64,000 nt of DNA from contig NZ_NPMN01000015.1 in NCBI RefSeq assembly GCF_002266425.1, positions 1 through 64,000 of the forward strand, written 5' to 3'. Of this stretch, positions 47,260 through 56,467 are shown in pieces. Numbering within the stretch: position 1 is the first letter of the stretch; every line of letters starts with the position of its first letter. The notes under the pieces were generated by a model. That model saw only the letters and a program-made list of their open reading frames with translations. It was not told the DNA's origin and ran no database searches. The position numbers were made by a program, and so were the translations under genes. This stretch comes from Tissierella sp. P1 (GTDB lineage: Bacteria; Bacillota; Clostridia; Tissierellales; Tissierellaceae).

Positions 47260-48981
47260 GTGAAAGGTTTAGGAACTTCAGTAGGCATTGGCATAGGAAA
47301 GGTTCTAATATATAAAGAGCCTGAGATAAAGATTTCTAAAAATAGTATTTTTGATAGTGAGCAAGAAATAGAAAGATTAAATCAATCTATCCATAAAGCT
47401 ATAATAGAGATAGATAATATATACAATATAACCTTAGAGAAAGTAGGGGGGCCAGAAGCAGAAATATTTGCTGCTCACAAGATGATATTAGAAGATCCAG
47501 AATATATTAGTGCTATAAAAGAGAAAATATTAACTGATAATGTAAATAGCGAATGGGCAGTTAGGGAAATAACTAATTCTTATATTTCACTTTTTCAAGA
47601 GATGGAGGATGAATATCTAAGGGCAAGGGCTGTTGATATAAAGGATGTATCCGATAGGGTTCTAAGGATATTATTAAATATAGAAACTAAGGATTTATCC
47701 CTAATAAATAGGGAAACCATAATTGTTGCTAGAGATTTGACTCCGTCAGATACAGCTCAAATAAACAAAGATATGGTAGTTGGAATTGTGACAGAAGTAG
47801 GTGGCCGCACATCCCATACATCAATAATGGCAAGAACTATGAATATTCCTGCAATATGCGGAGTAAAAGATATTACTGATATAGTAAAAGAAGATGATTT
47901 AATGATTATCAATGGTTCAACTGGAGACATTATCGTAAATCCCACTGTAAATGAAGTTATATTATATAGGAAAGAAAAGGAGGACCTAGAGAAGCTGAGA
48001 AAAGAATTGGAAAAATTAAAAGGACAAGAATCCATATCTAAAGACGGATATAAGGTAGAACTAGCTGGAAATATAGGAACTTTACAGGATATAGATAAGG
48101 TAATAGAGAATGATGGTGAGGGAGTAGGACTCTACAGAACGGAGTTTCTTTATATGTATAATGATAAGCTTCCCACAGAGGAGGAACAGTTTGAAGCTTA
48201 TAAAATAGTTGCAGAAAGACTAAAAGGAAAGCCCTTAGTCATTAGAACTTTGGATGTGGGGGGGGATAAGGATATTCCTTATTTAAATATTCCAAAAGAA
48301 ATGAATCCATTTTTAGGATATAGAGCAATAAGATTTTGCTTAGATAATGAGGGAATATTCATTACTCAAATAAGAGCTATTTTAAGGGCAAGTGCATATG
48401 GAAATGTAAAGATAATGTTTCCTATGATTTCAAATATAGAGGAATTAAGAGAAAGTAAATTGATAGTTGAGGGAGTTAAAGAAGAGCTAAGGAAAGAGAA
48501 TATTGAGTTCAACCAAAATATAGAAATAGGAATTATGGTTGAGATTCCTGCCGTAGCAATACATTCAAGGCAATTTGCTAAAGAAGTTGATTTCTTCAGT
48601 ATAGGAACAAACGATTTGATTCAATATACCTTGGCAGTGGATAGGGGAAATCAAAAGATATCTAATCTATATAATCAATTTCATCCAGCCATATTGTCCT
48701 TAATAAAAATGACTATAGATAATGGACATAAAGAAGGTATCTGGGTAGGAATGTGCGGCGAGGTTGCAGGTGATGAAAAGCTTATACCTATACTTTTAGC
48801 AATGGGGTTAGATGAATTTAGTATGAGTGCTTCATCTATATTGAAGGCTAGACATTTAATCAGGAATACCTCGAAAAAAGAGATCGAAGAAAAATTAGAC
48901 TATATACTAGACCTGCCTACGGCAGATGAGGTGGAGAAGTATATTGATGAAAATATAATATCTAATGATTTAGATATATAG
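47260..48981 (+). CDS. ptsI: PTS enzyme I (phosphoenolpyruvate-protein phosphotransferase)
   Basis: A 573-residue enzyme that starts the phosphate relay from PEP. The active histidine is in GGRTSHTSIMAR; the PEP-binding half has GVGLYRTEFLYM, LDVGGDKDIPY, GTNDLIQYTLAVDR and GMCGEVAGD. Length is normal. GTG start 47260 after AGGAGGAG. Last gene of the operon, ending at a strong terminator. Confidence 0.95.
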   Translation: MKGLGTSVGIGIGKVLIYKEPEIKISKNSIFDSEQEIERLNQSIHKAIIEIDNIYNITLEKVGGPEAEIFAAHKMILEDPEYISAIKEKILTDNVNSEWAVREITNSYISLFQEMEDEYLRARAVDIKDVSDRVLRILLNIETKDLSLINRETIIVARDLTPSDTAQINKDMVVGIVTEVGGRTSHTSIMARTMNIPAICGVKDITDIVKEDDLMIINGSTGDIIVNPTVNEVILYRKEKEDLEKLRKELEKLKGQESISKDGYKVELAGNIGTLQDIDKVIENDGEGVGLYRTEFLYMYNDKLPTEEEQFEAYKIVAERLKGKPLVIRTLDVGGDKDIPYLNIPKEMNPFLGYRAIRFCLDNEGIFITQIRAILRASAYGNVKIMFPMISNIEELRESKLIVEGVKEELRKENIEFNQNIEIGIMVEIPAVAIHSRQFAKEVDFFSIGTNDLIQYTLAVDRGNQKISNLYNQFHPAILSLIKMTIDNGHKEGIWVGMCGEVAGDEKLIPILLAMGLDEFSMSASSILKARHLIRNTSKKEIEEKLDYILDLPTADEVEKYIDENIISNDLDI

Positions 48982-49009
48982 AAAAGCTAAGAGGAATCTT
49001 AGCTTTTTT
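48982..49009 (+). terminator. Terminator of the PTS operon
   Basis: The stem AAAAGCTAAG/CTTAGCTTTT is followed by T-rich sequence, beginning at the ptsI stop. Confidence 0.88.
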
Positions 49010-49030
49010 GCTTATAAAAAAGTTTTTCAA

Positions 49031-49063
49031 CTTCATACAAAGTACAAATAGAAATGCTATACT
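49031..49063 (+). promoter_or_regulatory. Promoter with probable response-regulator box
   Basis: CTTCATACAAAGTACAAAT (49031-49049) recurs with 17 of 19 bases before the ABC genes at 51270. It holds two TACAAA half-sites seven bases apart. TATACT (49058-49063) is a good -10 box, and the repeat overlaps the -35 position. Confidence 0.65.
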
Positions 49064-49084
49064 GTTTTATATGAGGTGGTGGAT

Positions 49085-49750
49085 TTGAAACGTATTTTAA
49101 TCGTAGAAGACGATGGTGATATACAAGAATTGCTACAAAATTTTTTGGAGGCAGCGAATTATATTGTTACTTTAGCCAGTGATGGTGTGGAGGCTATTTC
49201 CAGATTCCATGAAAAGAAGTATGATCTCGTTCTATTAGATGTACTGCTGCCTAAAATTGACGGATACAGTATATGCGAATTGATCCGTAAAGAAAGTACG
49301 GTACCTATTATTATGGTAACAGCCTTAGATAGTGAAGCAAATCAGATTAAGGGCTTTGATCTGGAAATAGACGACTATGTCACAAAACCTTTTTCTATGG
49401 AGATTTTATTACGCAAGATTTCAGTAGTGCTGCGGCGTACAGCTGCTAAGCCCAGATGTAATCAAATTTCTTATCAGGGACTTATATTGGATATTGATGG
49501 ATACCAGATCTGTATGAATGGGAAGATAATTGACCTGACCTTACGGGAGTTTGAACTGCTTCGGGAGCTTTTGATCCATCAAGGTAAGGTACTTACCAGA
49601 CAAATGCTATTAAATCGTCTATGGGAATATGACTTTTACGGGGATGAGCGTGTGGTGGATACACATATTAAAAATCTGAGGAAAAAGCTTGGCGTTGATT
49701 ATATCGAGACCATAAGAGGGGTGGGTTATCGTATTGATAAAGAAAATTAG
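49085..49750 (+). CDS. OmpR-family response regulator of the M1-peptidase ABC locus
   Basis: A 221-residue regulator: receiver with ILIVEDDGDI, LVLLDVLLPKIDG and YVTKPF, then a winged helix with VVDTHIKNLRKKL and ETIRGVGYRI. TTG 49085 after GAGGTGG is preferred to GTG 49076. Codon use is richer in CGN and CTG than in genes to the left, as in the rest of this locus. It overlaps the kinase gene by 17 bases. Confidence 0.9.
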   Translation: MKRILIVEDDGDIQELLQNFLEAANYIVTLASDGVEAISRFHEKKYDLVLLDVLLPKIDGYSICELIRKESTVPIIMVTALDSEANQIKGFDLEIDDYVTKPFSMEILLRKISVVLRRTAAKPRCNQISYQGLILDIDGYQICMNGKIIDLTLREFELLRELLIHQGKVLTRQMLLNRLWEYDFYGDERVVDTHIKNLRKKLGVDYIETIRGVGYRIDKEN

Positions 49751-51224
49751 AAGTAGCTTAACGATAAAAATATTTCTTATGACTAGTTTACTATTAGCTC
49801 TTGCATGTGTATTTACATATTCTTTTATTGCATGGTTTATGCCTCTTACTTATACTTCAGATTTGAGTATCCAACTAGATAGGAAACTACAGAAACTAGT
49901 GAATGAACTAAAGAATACCGATCTTCAAAACTGTGAAGATATTTTTGAGCGATTTATCATGGAAGTTGGTTCTAATGTTGGAATAAATTTTGAGATATTG
50001 GATGCACAAGGCAATTCCATAGATATTCCCATTAATCGCGAGACTTCTTATATACACAATGGTGTTTTTATTGGAGTAATGATTACTGAGTCGGAATCAA
50101 CGATTACTGAATCGGAGTCCATAAGCAATATGACTGTAACATCCATAGGAGATAGTATGTCTATGACAACTAACAAAGAATATCCTTTTACCTTCGTTGA
50201 TTCAGATGATCAGTATGTGCTAGTGGTATCGAGTGTTCTACAGGGTGTCAATCAAGCAGTAGAAGCACTGGAGAGGATTCTCCTGTGGCTGATTGTAACA
50301 ATCCTGTGTATCTCCTTTCTCGGCTCTTTATTCTATTCTAGATATGTGACTCGTCCCATTATAAAACTTAGCGGTATTTCTAAAAGGATGTCAAATTTGG
50401 AATTTGACTGGCATTGTAAAGATAATCGTAAGGATGAAATCGGTGTATTGGCACACAGTCTCAATGAATTATCACGGCGTTTGTCAAATGCTTTAAGGGA
50501 ATTGCAGCAAGCGAATATAGAGCTGAAAAGTGATATTGATAGGGAGCGAGAGTTAGAGCGTAAACGAATGGAATTTTTCTCAGCAGTTTCCCATGAACTA
50601 AAAACCCCTATAACGGTTATTAAGGGACAGATTGAGGGAATGCTGCTGCATGTAGGGGTTTATAAGGATAGGGACAAATATCTCTCCCGAGCATTAACTG
50701 TAGCAGGAACAATGGAGGAATTAGTTCAAGAGATACTAACAATTTCACGCATGGAAACCTATGAATTCTCTTTACATAAGGAGGAGTTAGATTTCTCTAA
50801 GCTTGTGCATAAACAGATTTTAGAGCACGCAGAACTTCTAGAAAAGAAGAACCTTATACTCAAAACAGAAATTGATGAATATATCCCAATTGTTGCCGAT
50901 TTTGCTATGATTAATAAAGTGCTTGTAAATCTTATCTCCAATGCGGCATACTATTCACCTGAAAACCAATTAATTCGTATTAAGGCTAAGGCTGAGGAAT
51001 CTGGTATGTTATTCATCATTGAGAACACTGGTATTCATATTCCACAGGAGGTATTGCCACGGTTGTTTGAGGCCTTTTATCGTGTAGAACAATCACGTAA
51101 TCGTCAGAGTGGGGGTAGCGGCTTGGGATTATATATTGTAAAAATGATTCTAGAGCAACATGGAGCAGACTATAAAATTGAAAACACAGCCGATGGAGTG
51201 CAATTTACTTTTAAACTGAAATAA
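49734..51224 (+). CDS. Sensor histidine kinase of the M1-peptidase ABC locus
   Basis: A 496-residue kinase. Two membrane segments (residues about 10-32 and 180-202) enclose a 150-residue external sensor that includes two near-identical TESES units. HAMP, H-box SHELKTP, N-box NLISNAAYYSP, and the ATP lid GGSGLGLYIVK follow. TTG start 49734 inside the regulator gene. Probably senses envelope stress or peptides, as kinases beside ABC exporters often do (inference). Confidence 0.9.
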   Translation: MIKKIRSSLTIKIFLMTSLLLALACVFTYSFIAWFMPLTYTSDLSIQLDRKLQKLVNELKNTDLQNCEDIFERFIMEVGSNVGINFEILDAQGNSIDIPINRETSYIHNGVFIGVMITESESTITESESISNMTVTSIGDSMSMTTNKEYPFTFVDSDDQYVLVVSSVLQGVNQAVEALERILLWLIVTILCISFLGSLFYSRYVTRPIIKLSGISKRMSNLEFDWHCKDNRKDEIGVLAHSLNELSRRLSNALRELQQANIELKSDIDRERELERKRMEFFSAVSHELKTPITVIKGQIEGMLLHVGVYKDRDKYLSRALTVAGTMEELVQEILTISRMETYEFSLHKEELDFSKLVHKQILEHAELLEKKNLILKTEIDEYIPIVADFAMINKVLVNLISNAAYYSPENQLIRIKAKAEESGMLFIIENTGIHIPQEVLPRLFEAFYRVEQSRNRQSGGSGLGLYIVKMILEQHGADYKIENTADGVQFTFKLK

Positions 51225-51227
51225 ATA

Positions 51228-51266
51228 ACGTTTGGGAACATTTTGCTTCCTAGACGTTGTTTTTTT
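51228..51266 (+). terminator. Terminator after the kinase gene
   Basis: An imperfect stem AACGT-GGGAA with TTCC-ACGTT is followed by a run of seven T. It separates the two-component genes from the ABC genes. Confidence 0.65.
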
Positions 51267-51269
51267 AGA

Positions 51270-51324
51270 CTTCATACAAACTACATATTAACAACAAAGA
51301 AACCTCAAACTGTTTTGTTATCCT
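51270..51324 (+). promoter_or_regulatory. Regulated promoter of the ABC/M1 operon
   Basis: CTTCATACAAACTACATAT (51270-51288) repeats the box found before the response regulator gene. A -10-like TATCCT is at 51319-51324, about two helical turns farther from the box than in the other promoter. Confidence 0.55.
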
Positions 51325-51360
51325 GTTCTTGTATATAAAACAAGAAAGGATGATATATCT

Positions 51361-52227
51361 ATGAAGATTTCTGTTCAAAATCTGAATATGACTTATCCAA
51401 CAGGGAAAAAGGCGTTGCAGGATGTTTCCCTTGAAATGCAAAGTCCTAATTTCATTGGTTTACTAGGCCCTAATGGTGCAGGAAAATCCACTCTGATGAA
51501 GTTATTGGTTGCGGGACTACTGCCTACTACAGGAGAAATACGGTTGGATGATGTACCACTGGTTAAAAATGAAAAAAAACTCAAGGCTGCTTTAGGGTAT
51601 CTTCCTCAGAAATTTGGATTATATGACGAGTTGACTGTCTGGCAGTTCCTTGATTATATGTCAGCCTTGAAGGGGATTAAAGAGAGCAAGGCTGAAATAG
51701 AAAGAGTCATTCGGGAGACCAATCTTACTGAAAAGCGAAAGGCACGGATAAATACATTATCTGGTGGCCAACGTCAGCGTGTTGGAATTGCACAAGCGCT
51801 TTTAGGCAGTCCTCAGTTTCTGATATTTGACGAACCAACGGTAGGGCTTGATCCAGAGGAGCGTATTAATTTTCGTAACCTTTTTTCTAAGAATGCACAG
51901 GATAAAATAGTGCTGCTTTCCACACATATTATTGAGGATGTCCAGTCCGTCTGCAATCGGCTCATTGTTATGAATCATGGAAGAATATTGTTTGATGGAC
52001 GATCTGAGGAATTAATTCGGTCAGCATATGGACATGTAGGAGTGTACAATAAAGAAATTCAGGAAAATGAAGAACATGGATTTAAAGTGACTGCTCGTAT
52101 GACTACTGCCAATGGTATATCTTGTCGAATTGTTGCGGGGGTATTGCCTGATTTTGCACATCCGACGGAACCAAACTTAGAAGATGCATACATATATTTG
52201 ATTGAAAATGGGGAGGAGGGACGATGA
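51361..52227 (+). CDS. ABC exporter ATP-binding protein (M1-peptidase locus)
   Basis: A 288-residue ATPase with Walker A GPNGAGKST, signature LSGGQRQRVGIAQ, Walker B FLIFDEPTVGLD and the H-loop STHIIED. A C-terminal extension of about 80 residues follows the ATPase core. It overlaps the permease gene by four bases. Confidence 0.93.
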   Translation: MKISVQNLNMTYPTGKKALQDVSLEMQSPNFIGLLGPNGAGKSTLMKLLVAGLLPTTGEIRLDDVPLVKNEKKLKAALGYLPQKFGLYDELTVWQFLDYMSALKGIKESKAEIERVIRETNLTEKRKARINTLSGGQRQRVGIAQALLGSPQFLIFDEPTVGLDPEERINFRNLFSKNAQDKIVLLSTHIIEDVQSVCNRLIVMNHGRILFDGRSEELIRSAYGHVGVYNKEIQENEEHGFKVTARMTTANGISCRIVAGVLPDFAHPTEPNLEDAYIYLIENGEEGR

Positions 52228-54418
52228 ATTTTTTATCCTATTTTCGAGTGGAAGTAAATCGTATCTTCCGTTCGAAAACTACATGGTTCATTATAGCTCT
52301 TTCTGTTCTTGTACCCCTTGGTGGATATAATCTGTCTGGACCTGTTCCGCCATTGACTACTGCTTCACGATTTATTGCTAATCCGGTATTAATAGGGGCT
52401 TTAGGTGGCGCGATATTGTTTGCTTTGTTGACCCTATTTGAATTGAATAGAGTACATAAAAATCTTACTGCAGAATTGACTGATACAATAGTCTCTCCCC
52501 ATATATTAAATATTGCACGATTATTTGGGGTAATTGTATCAGCAACAGTTACTGTCTTAGTGGCTACAATTGTGCATTTACCTTATACTGTATTGAAAAT
52601 GGGTGATATTTTTAATTTGAAGATATATTTGAACAGTTATTTTATTTTAATGTTGCCTTCACTTTGGATTTCTATTCTAGCTATAGCAGCATTTTATCAG
52701 ATTATCCATCGAACTGACCTTAGCTTTGTATTATTCATTGTATTTTTCCTACTTAGCACTAGTCGATGGTTTGCCGATGATTACATTCTTCGTTGGGTAA
52801 ATCCGTTAGTTCCTATTTTATCAGATGATTTCAGTAATGCCCAGGTATTTCGTATGGCATCCTACAACCGCCTGTTTTGGTTCTCAATCCTGATTGGCAT
52901 ATGGCTTCTATCCATGTTATGTGTTCGAAGATATGGCAAAGGACTACTTGGCTCTTTGATTCGTAATGGACGTAGAATTTATATTCCTTTGCTATCTGTA
53001 ACTTTGATTATAGGTGGATATTATATGTATGTAAATCAGCCTTATGTAGACCACAGTCCACTAGATTGGCAGAATATAGATACTTCTTTAAATATAAATG
53101 AAGAGTTTACAAAGTTAGCTCTAAAGGATACAAGCATCGATATTAACTTCAACACAAAGAGAGGGACACTATCTGGAACTGCGATTTACCATATTCAAAA
53201 TGAAAATACTGTTTCCCCAAAATGTCGCTTGGGGATTAATCCAGGATATACCATTAAGCAAATCACGGCCAATGGGGAAGAGGTGGCCTTTTCTGATTTG
53301 AATAATGACACCAATAACTTTAAATATGTTATCTTTGAATTACCTCCTGAAAAGGATATAGAGCTATCTATAGATTATGGGGGAATGCATCAGATATGGT
53401 CGGTGGTGGTGTCTACATTTGGAGGGTCACATATTGGTGACAATTATATTGATCTGGGTGGAAAGGACTTAGCCCCTATATTAGAAATTCCATCATCAGA
53501 AGAAGGAGGTCAGATTACAGGACGGTTTACAATTCCCGAGAATCTGAATTTGATAGCAACTGGCGATACAGTAAAGCTATTATCGGAAAATGATGATGGA
53601 ACCAAGACTTGGCTTGCTCATGATACTGGTAGTCGATTAAATATTTTTGCAGGTGATTATGTGAAGTTGGAAATAGATGGTGGTAATATGCCAGTTGAGT
53701 TTTATTATAGTAGTAAGCATCAAAAAGTTATGGAAAAGATGGATGCACAAAATATAATGGAGCATACAATTGCCTATTGCACTGACCATTATGGTCCATT
53801 ACTTTTTGCCACACCTGGATATCCATTCAAAATTATACAAAGTTCGGCTTTCTTATTTGGGGGAGGTGCAATCAAAAATTGTAGTTTCATGGGCGAAATC
53901 TATTTCAGTGATGAGAATTTGAATAACAAGCAACATGGTGCATCCAGTGGTGAAGTGTTATCCCATGAGATTGCTCATCAATGGTGGGGATTGAGTGCAC
54001 AGTCTATGGATATGGAAAATCTAGACTGGACTGATGAGGGGGTTACTGTTTACACTACTTACAGAATTGCAAAAGAAAAATTTGGTGCTGAATATGCACA
54101 AAAAAATTATGTAGAAGTTTGGAAACAAGAAGTAAAGGATCAAAAAAATAACTTTTATAATAGACATCCTGAATATCTGGACATCCTTCCGGAAAAATAT
54201 GCTGCTAGACTATATTCCAGTAATACAGGCACAAATATGTATAGTGTCATGCCACTTACAATCTATAAAGCCGCTGAGTTGGTGGGGGAGAGGAGAGAAT
54301 AGATGAAATTTTGGCAGAATTGTATCAAAATGGTGGTACAGAAATGCCTCCCTATATCACTTACAATGATTTTTTAGAAGCCTGTGGACTAAGAAAGGAG
54401 GAGTTAATCATTGACTAA
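52224..54418 (+). pseudogene. ABC-2 permease fused to an M1-type zinc peptidase, one late frameshift
   Basis: About 730 codons. Residues 1-270 hold six membrane helices of an ABC-2 permease; residues about 290-720 are an exported M1 peptidase-like domain with HEIAHQWWG (near residue 580) and the downstream WTDEG glutamate. The spacing between HEXXH and Glu is one residue longer than in classical M1 enzymes. The frame is cut at 54300 because a G5 run at 54283-54287 should be G6; repair gives VGGEERIDEILAELY and ends at 54418, overlapping the next start. Only the last 40 codons are affected. Confidence 0.85.
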
Positions 54419-55139
54419 GTTATTCAAATATGAACTTCGTCGCTTGCTTGTAAATAAATTTTTTCTAGGTCTACTAGTAATAGTTGCTTTATATAGCAAG
54501 CATTTATTAGAAACTGTAGTTATCCTAGGTGTTTCCAATACAGCACCCTTTTCGGGATGGAGTTATGGCATGTTTCTTGCGAAAATTTTACCTATTTTGC
54601 TGATTGCTTTGCTTTTCTTCGTTTCATTTCTTTATTCAAACCAAGAACAGGGAATGAGCACCTTAAGAAATGCAACCCCTATTAATCTAAGTGTATTACT
54701 ATTACTTCGTTGCAGTGCAATGATCATAGGATTTCTGCTGATTGCTGCCATACCAATTGGATTTAGTTTGTGGTTTTATGCCAATAATTTTCATTTCACT
54801 AACTTTGGTGTCTTTATATTACCTATATTGATTACATTATTACCTTCAATGTTGTTCATCCTTGGATTAGGTATTATTGCTGGACGATTGCATCCTACAC
54901 TTCTATATGCATTGATGCCTCTTATGTTATTGTTCAGTTATTTACCAATGCCTCGTATCATTGATCTGTTTGGCAGCAATTTTTTTCAGGATTTTCCTCT
55001 AACACTACCCCTTGGAGCAGATGGTGAGGTTGCATTTGTTGTACCCGTAGTAGTATGGATTGGGAAGATAGTTTATTCAATGACTGGTATAGTATTGACA
55101 ATTTTAGGGTTGATTCATTTTACAAAAAGTGACTATTGA
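54411..55139 (+). CDS. ABC-2-like membrane protein (M1-peptidase locus)
   Basis: A 242-residue integral membrane protein with six predicted helices, probably the second half of the exporter. TTG start 54411 lies eight bases inside the restored end of the peptidase-permease gene, with GGAGG just upstream. Last gene of the locus, before a bidirectional terminator. Confidence 0.82.
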   Translation: MTKLFKYELRRLLVNKFFLGLLVIVALYSKHLLETVVILGVSNTAPFSGWSYGMFLAKILPILLIALLFFVSFLYSNQEQGMSTLRNATPINLSVLLLLRCSAMIIGFLLIAAIPIGFSLWFYANNFHFTNFGVFILPILITLLPSMLFILGLGIIAGRLHPTLLYALMPLMLLFSYLPMPRIIDLFGSNFFQDFPLTLPLGADGEVAFVVPVVVWIGKIVYSMTGIVLTILGLIHFTKSDY

Positions 55140-55155
55140 CCTAACAGCATATGAG

Positions 55156-55185
55156 ATAGAGCTACTGGATTTCCAGTAGCTCTAT
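55156..55185. terminator. Bidirectional terminator between the ABC locus and the SelW-like gene
   Basis: A near-perfect stem, AGAGCTACTGGA with TCCAGTAGCTCT, and a two-base loop between convergent genes. Confidence 0.82.
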
Positions 55186-55189
55186 AAAA

Positions 55190-55432
55190 TTAAGATAAAT
55201 TTTCTCTAATTAATGCTTCAACTTCATTATCATTTGGAAAACGATTTGATTCTTTTTTAGAAAAAATAAGCTTATCATCAAGTTTTACTTCAAAGACACC
55301 TCCAGAAGATGGAATTATATTTACCGTCTCTAAGGAATTTTTATGTTCATTTAATATATTCTGTGTTAGAGCAACTGCTCTTCCTAGATAACCTCAAGAA
55401 GTACAGTATTCAATACTTATTAAATTTTTCAT
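55190..55432 (-). CDS. SelW-like (Rdx family) selenoprotein with UGA-encoded Sec
   Basis: An 80-residue frame read from ATG 55432, with GAGGTGAT eight bases upstream, through one in-frame TGA at codon 13 (55394-55396). The site reads IEYCTSUGYLGRA: a CxxU in the exact place of the CxxC of the SelT/SelW/SelH thioredoxin-like family. The rest fits the family well: PSSGGVFEVKLDD, LIFSKKESNRFP and the acidic NEVEALI tail. A hairpin begins 12 bases after the UGA, as expected for a bacterial SECIS. Likely a small redox protein of the cytosol. The only alternative is a Cys-to-stop mutation, unlikely given the intact frame beyond it. Confidence 0.85.
55368..55381 (-). promoter_or_regulatory. Probable bacterial SECIS hairpin
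   Basis: On the minus strand AGAGC-AGTT-GCTCT forms a five-pair (extendable to six) stem starting 12 bases after the UGA of the SelW-like gene, with GTT/AAC able to pair below it. Confidence 0.65.
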
Positions 55433-55560
55433 AAAATCACCTCTGCTATTATAATAATCTATACTTACCCAATTAAGTATAAAGAATACAAATAATTAGT
55501 GAAAAAAGAATTTAAGAATTTCGAAAAGTTTCTTGAAAATCATGGATAGATATAAATTTT

Positions 55561-55874
55561 CAATAATTTTAAAATAATTATTTACAGAAAATTGCAATAT
55601 GATTCTTTATAAGATATATTCAGATTAGAGCTTTAGCTAGAGAATTTTAATAAGCTTAAAAAAGGTGATTTTAATAAGAAATATAAATTTAATGAATCTC
55701 TATGAAATATTTTTTGGTTATAGTATGGTTGTAGATGAAGATAAAATAGTTGATATAGGTATGGAAGGCAATATAGAAATAGAAAATATAGATTTGGTCA
55801 TTGATGGAAAAGGAAATTTTTTAGCATCTGGTTTTGTTGATATTCATAATCATGGGAATATGGAAGTCCTGTAG
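55561..55874 (+). pseudogene. Relic duplicate of the nagB promoter and nagA start
   Basis: 55561-55610 repeats the region upstream of nagB almost base for base (ATTTTAAAATAATTATTTAC). After a gap that removes nagB, 55645-55870 matches the end of nagB and the first 60 codons of nagA (IENIDLVIDGKGNFL, GFVDIHNHGNM). The nagA start codon is lost and the frame stops after EVL. About three quarters of the compared residues are the same as in the full nagA. It is a decayed copy with an internal deletion. Confidence 0.85.
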
Positions 55875-55928
55875 GGACTGGTAAAACTAAGTCTTGCTAT
55901 CATATAATAACTATACTGCATAATAGTA

Positions 55929-56249
55929 CTAATGAAATAATTTGCTATATATTAGGTGTTTTATTGTAATAATGGGATTGTGATAGAGCATCCTAGGACC
56001 AGAGAATCTCATCACTGCTTTTATTTTCTCCTTATAGTCTTCTCTATAGCAGCTTGTATCACAGAAACTACAGAAGGTTTTTGATTGCGTATGTGGACAA
56101 TTGTCAACTCTAGAATAGGAATAAAGAATTAAATCTTCACATTCTGAGCATAATTCATTTTCAGAGTTATGCTTTTTCTTACAGTAAATATATATCATTT
56201 TCCTAACAATATTTTTTTCAAATTCCTTTTTATTTCCCATTTTTTCCAT
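55929..56249 (-). CDS. YgbA_NO (nitrous-oxide-stimulated promoter) family protein
   Basis: A 106-residue cysteine-rich protein: IYCKKKHNSENELCSECEDL, RVDNCPHTQSKTFCSFCDTS, CYREDYKEKIKAVMRFSGPR. These cysteine and arginine positions match the YgbA_NO family, whose genes respond to nitric oxide and nitrite in other bacteria. ATG 56249 follows AGGAG. Divergent from nrfA, which supports a role in nitrite or NO metabolism. Its biochemical function is unknown. Confidence 0.85.
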   Translation of the reverse strand: MEKMGNKKEFEKNIVRKMIYIYCKKKHNSENELCSECEDLILYSYSRVDNCPHTQSKTFCSFCDTSCYREDYKEKIKAVMRFSGPRMLYHNPIITIKHLIYSKLFH

Positions 56250-56356
56250 ATGGTTTCTCCTATTATATTTATAATTTGATGTATAATTCAATTATATATA
56301 AAAACAAAAAAATATCAAAGTGAAATGAGATAAAAAGGCAAAAATGGAGAACTTTA

Positions 56357-56385
56357 TTGACATAAAATGGATAAAATTATATAAT
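56357..56385 (+). promoter_or_regulatory. Promoter of the nrfA operon
   Basis: TTGACA (56357-56362) and TATAAT (56380-56385) with a 17-base spacer; an 80-base leader follows. Confidence 0.82.
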
Positions 56386-56467
56386 TAAAATTAAATATTA
56401 ACAATCTTTTGCAACATTTTAGTGAAGGTGTAGAGAAGAAAACCAAGCTAAGAGAAAGGAGACTGTT

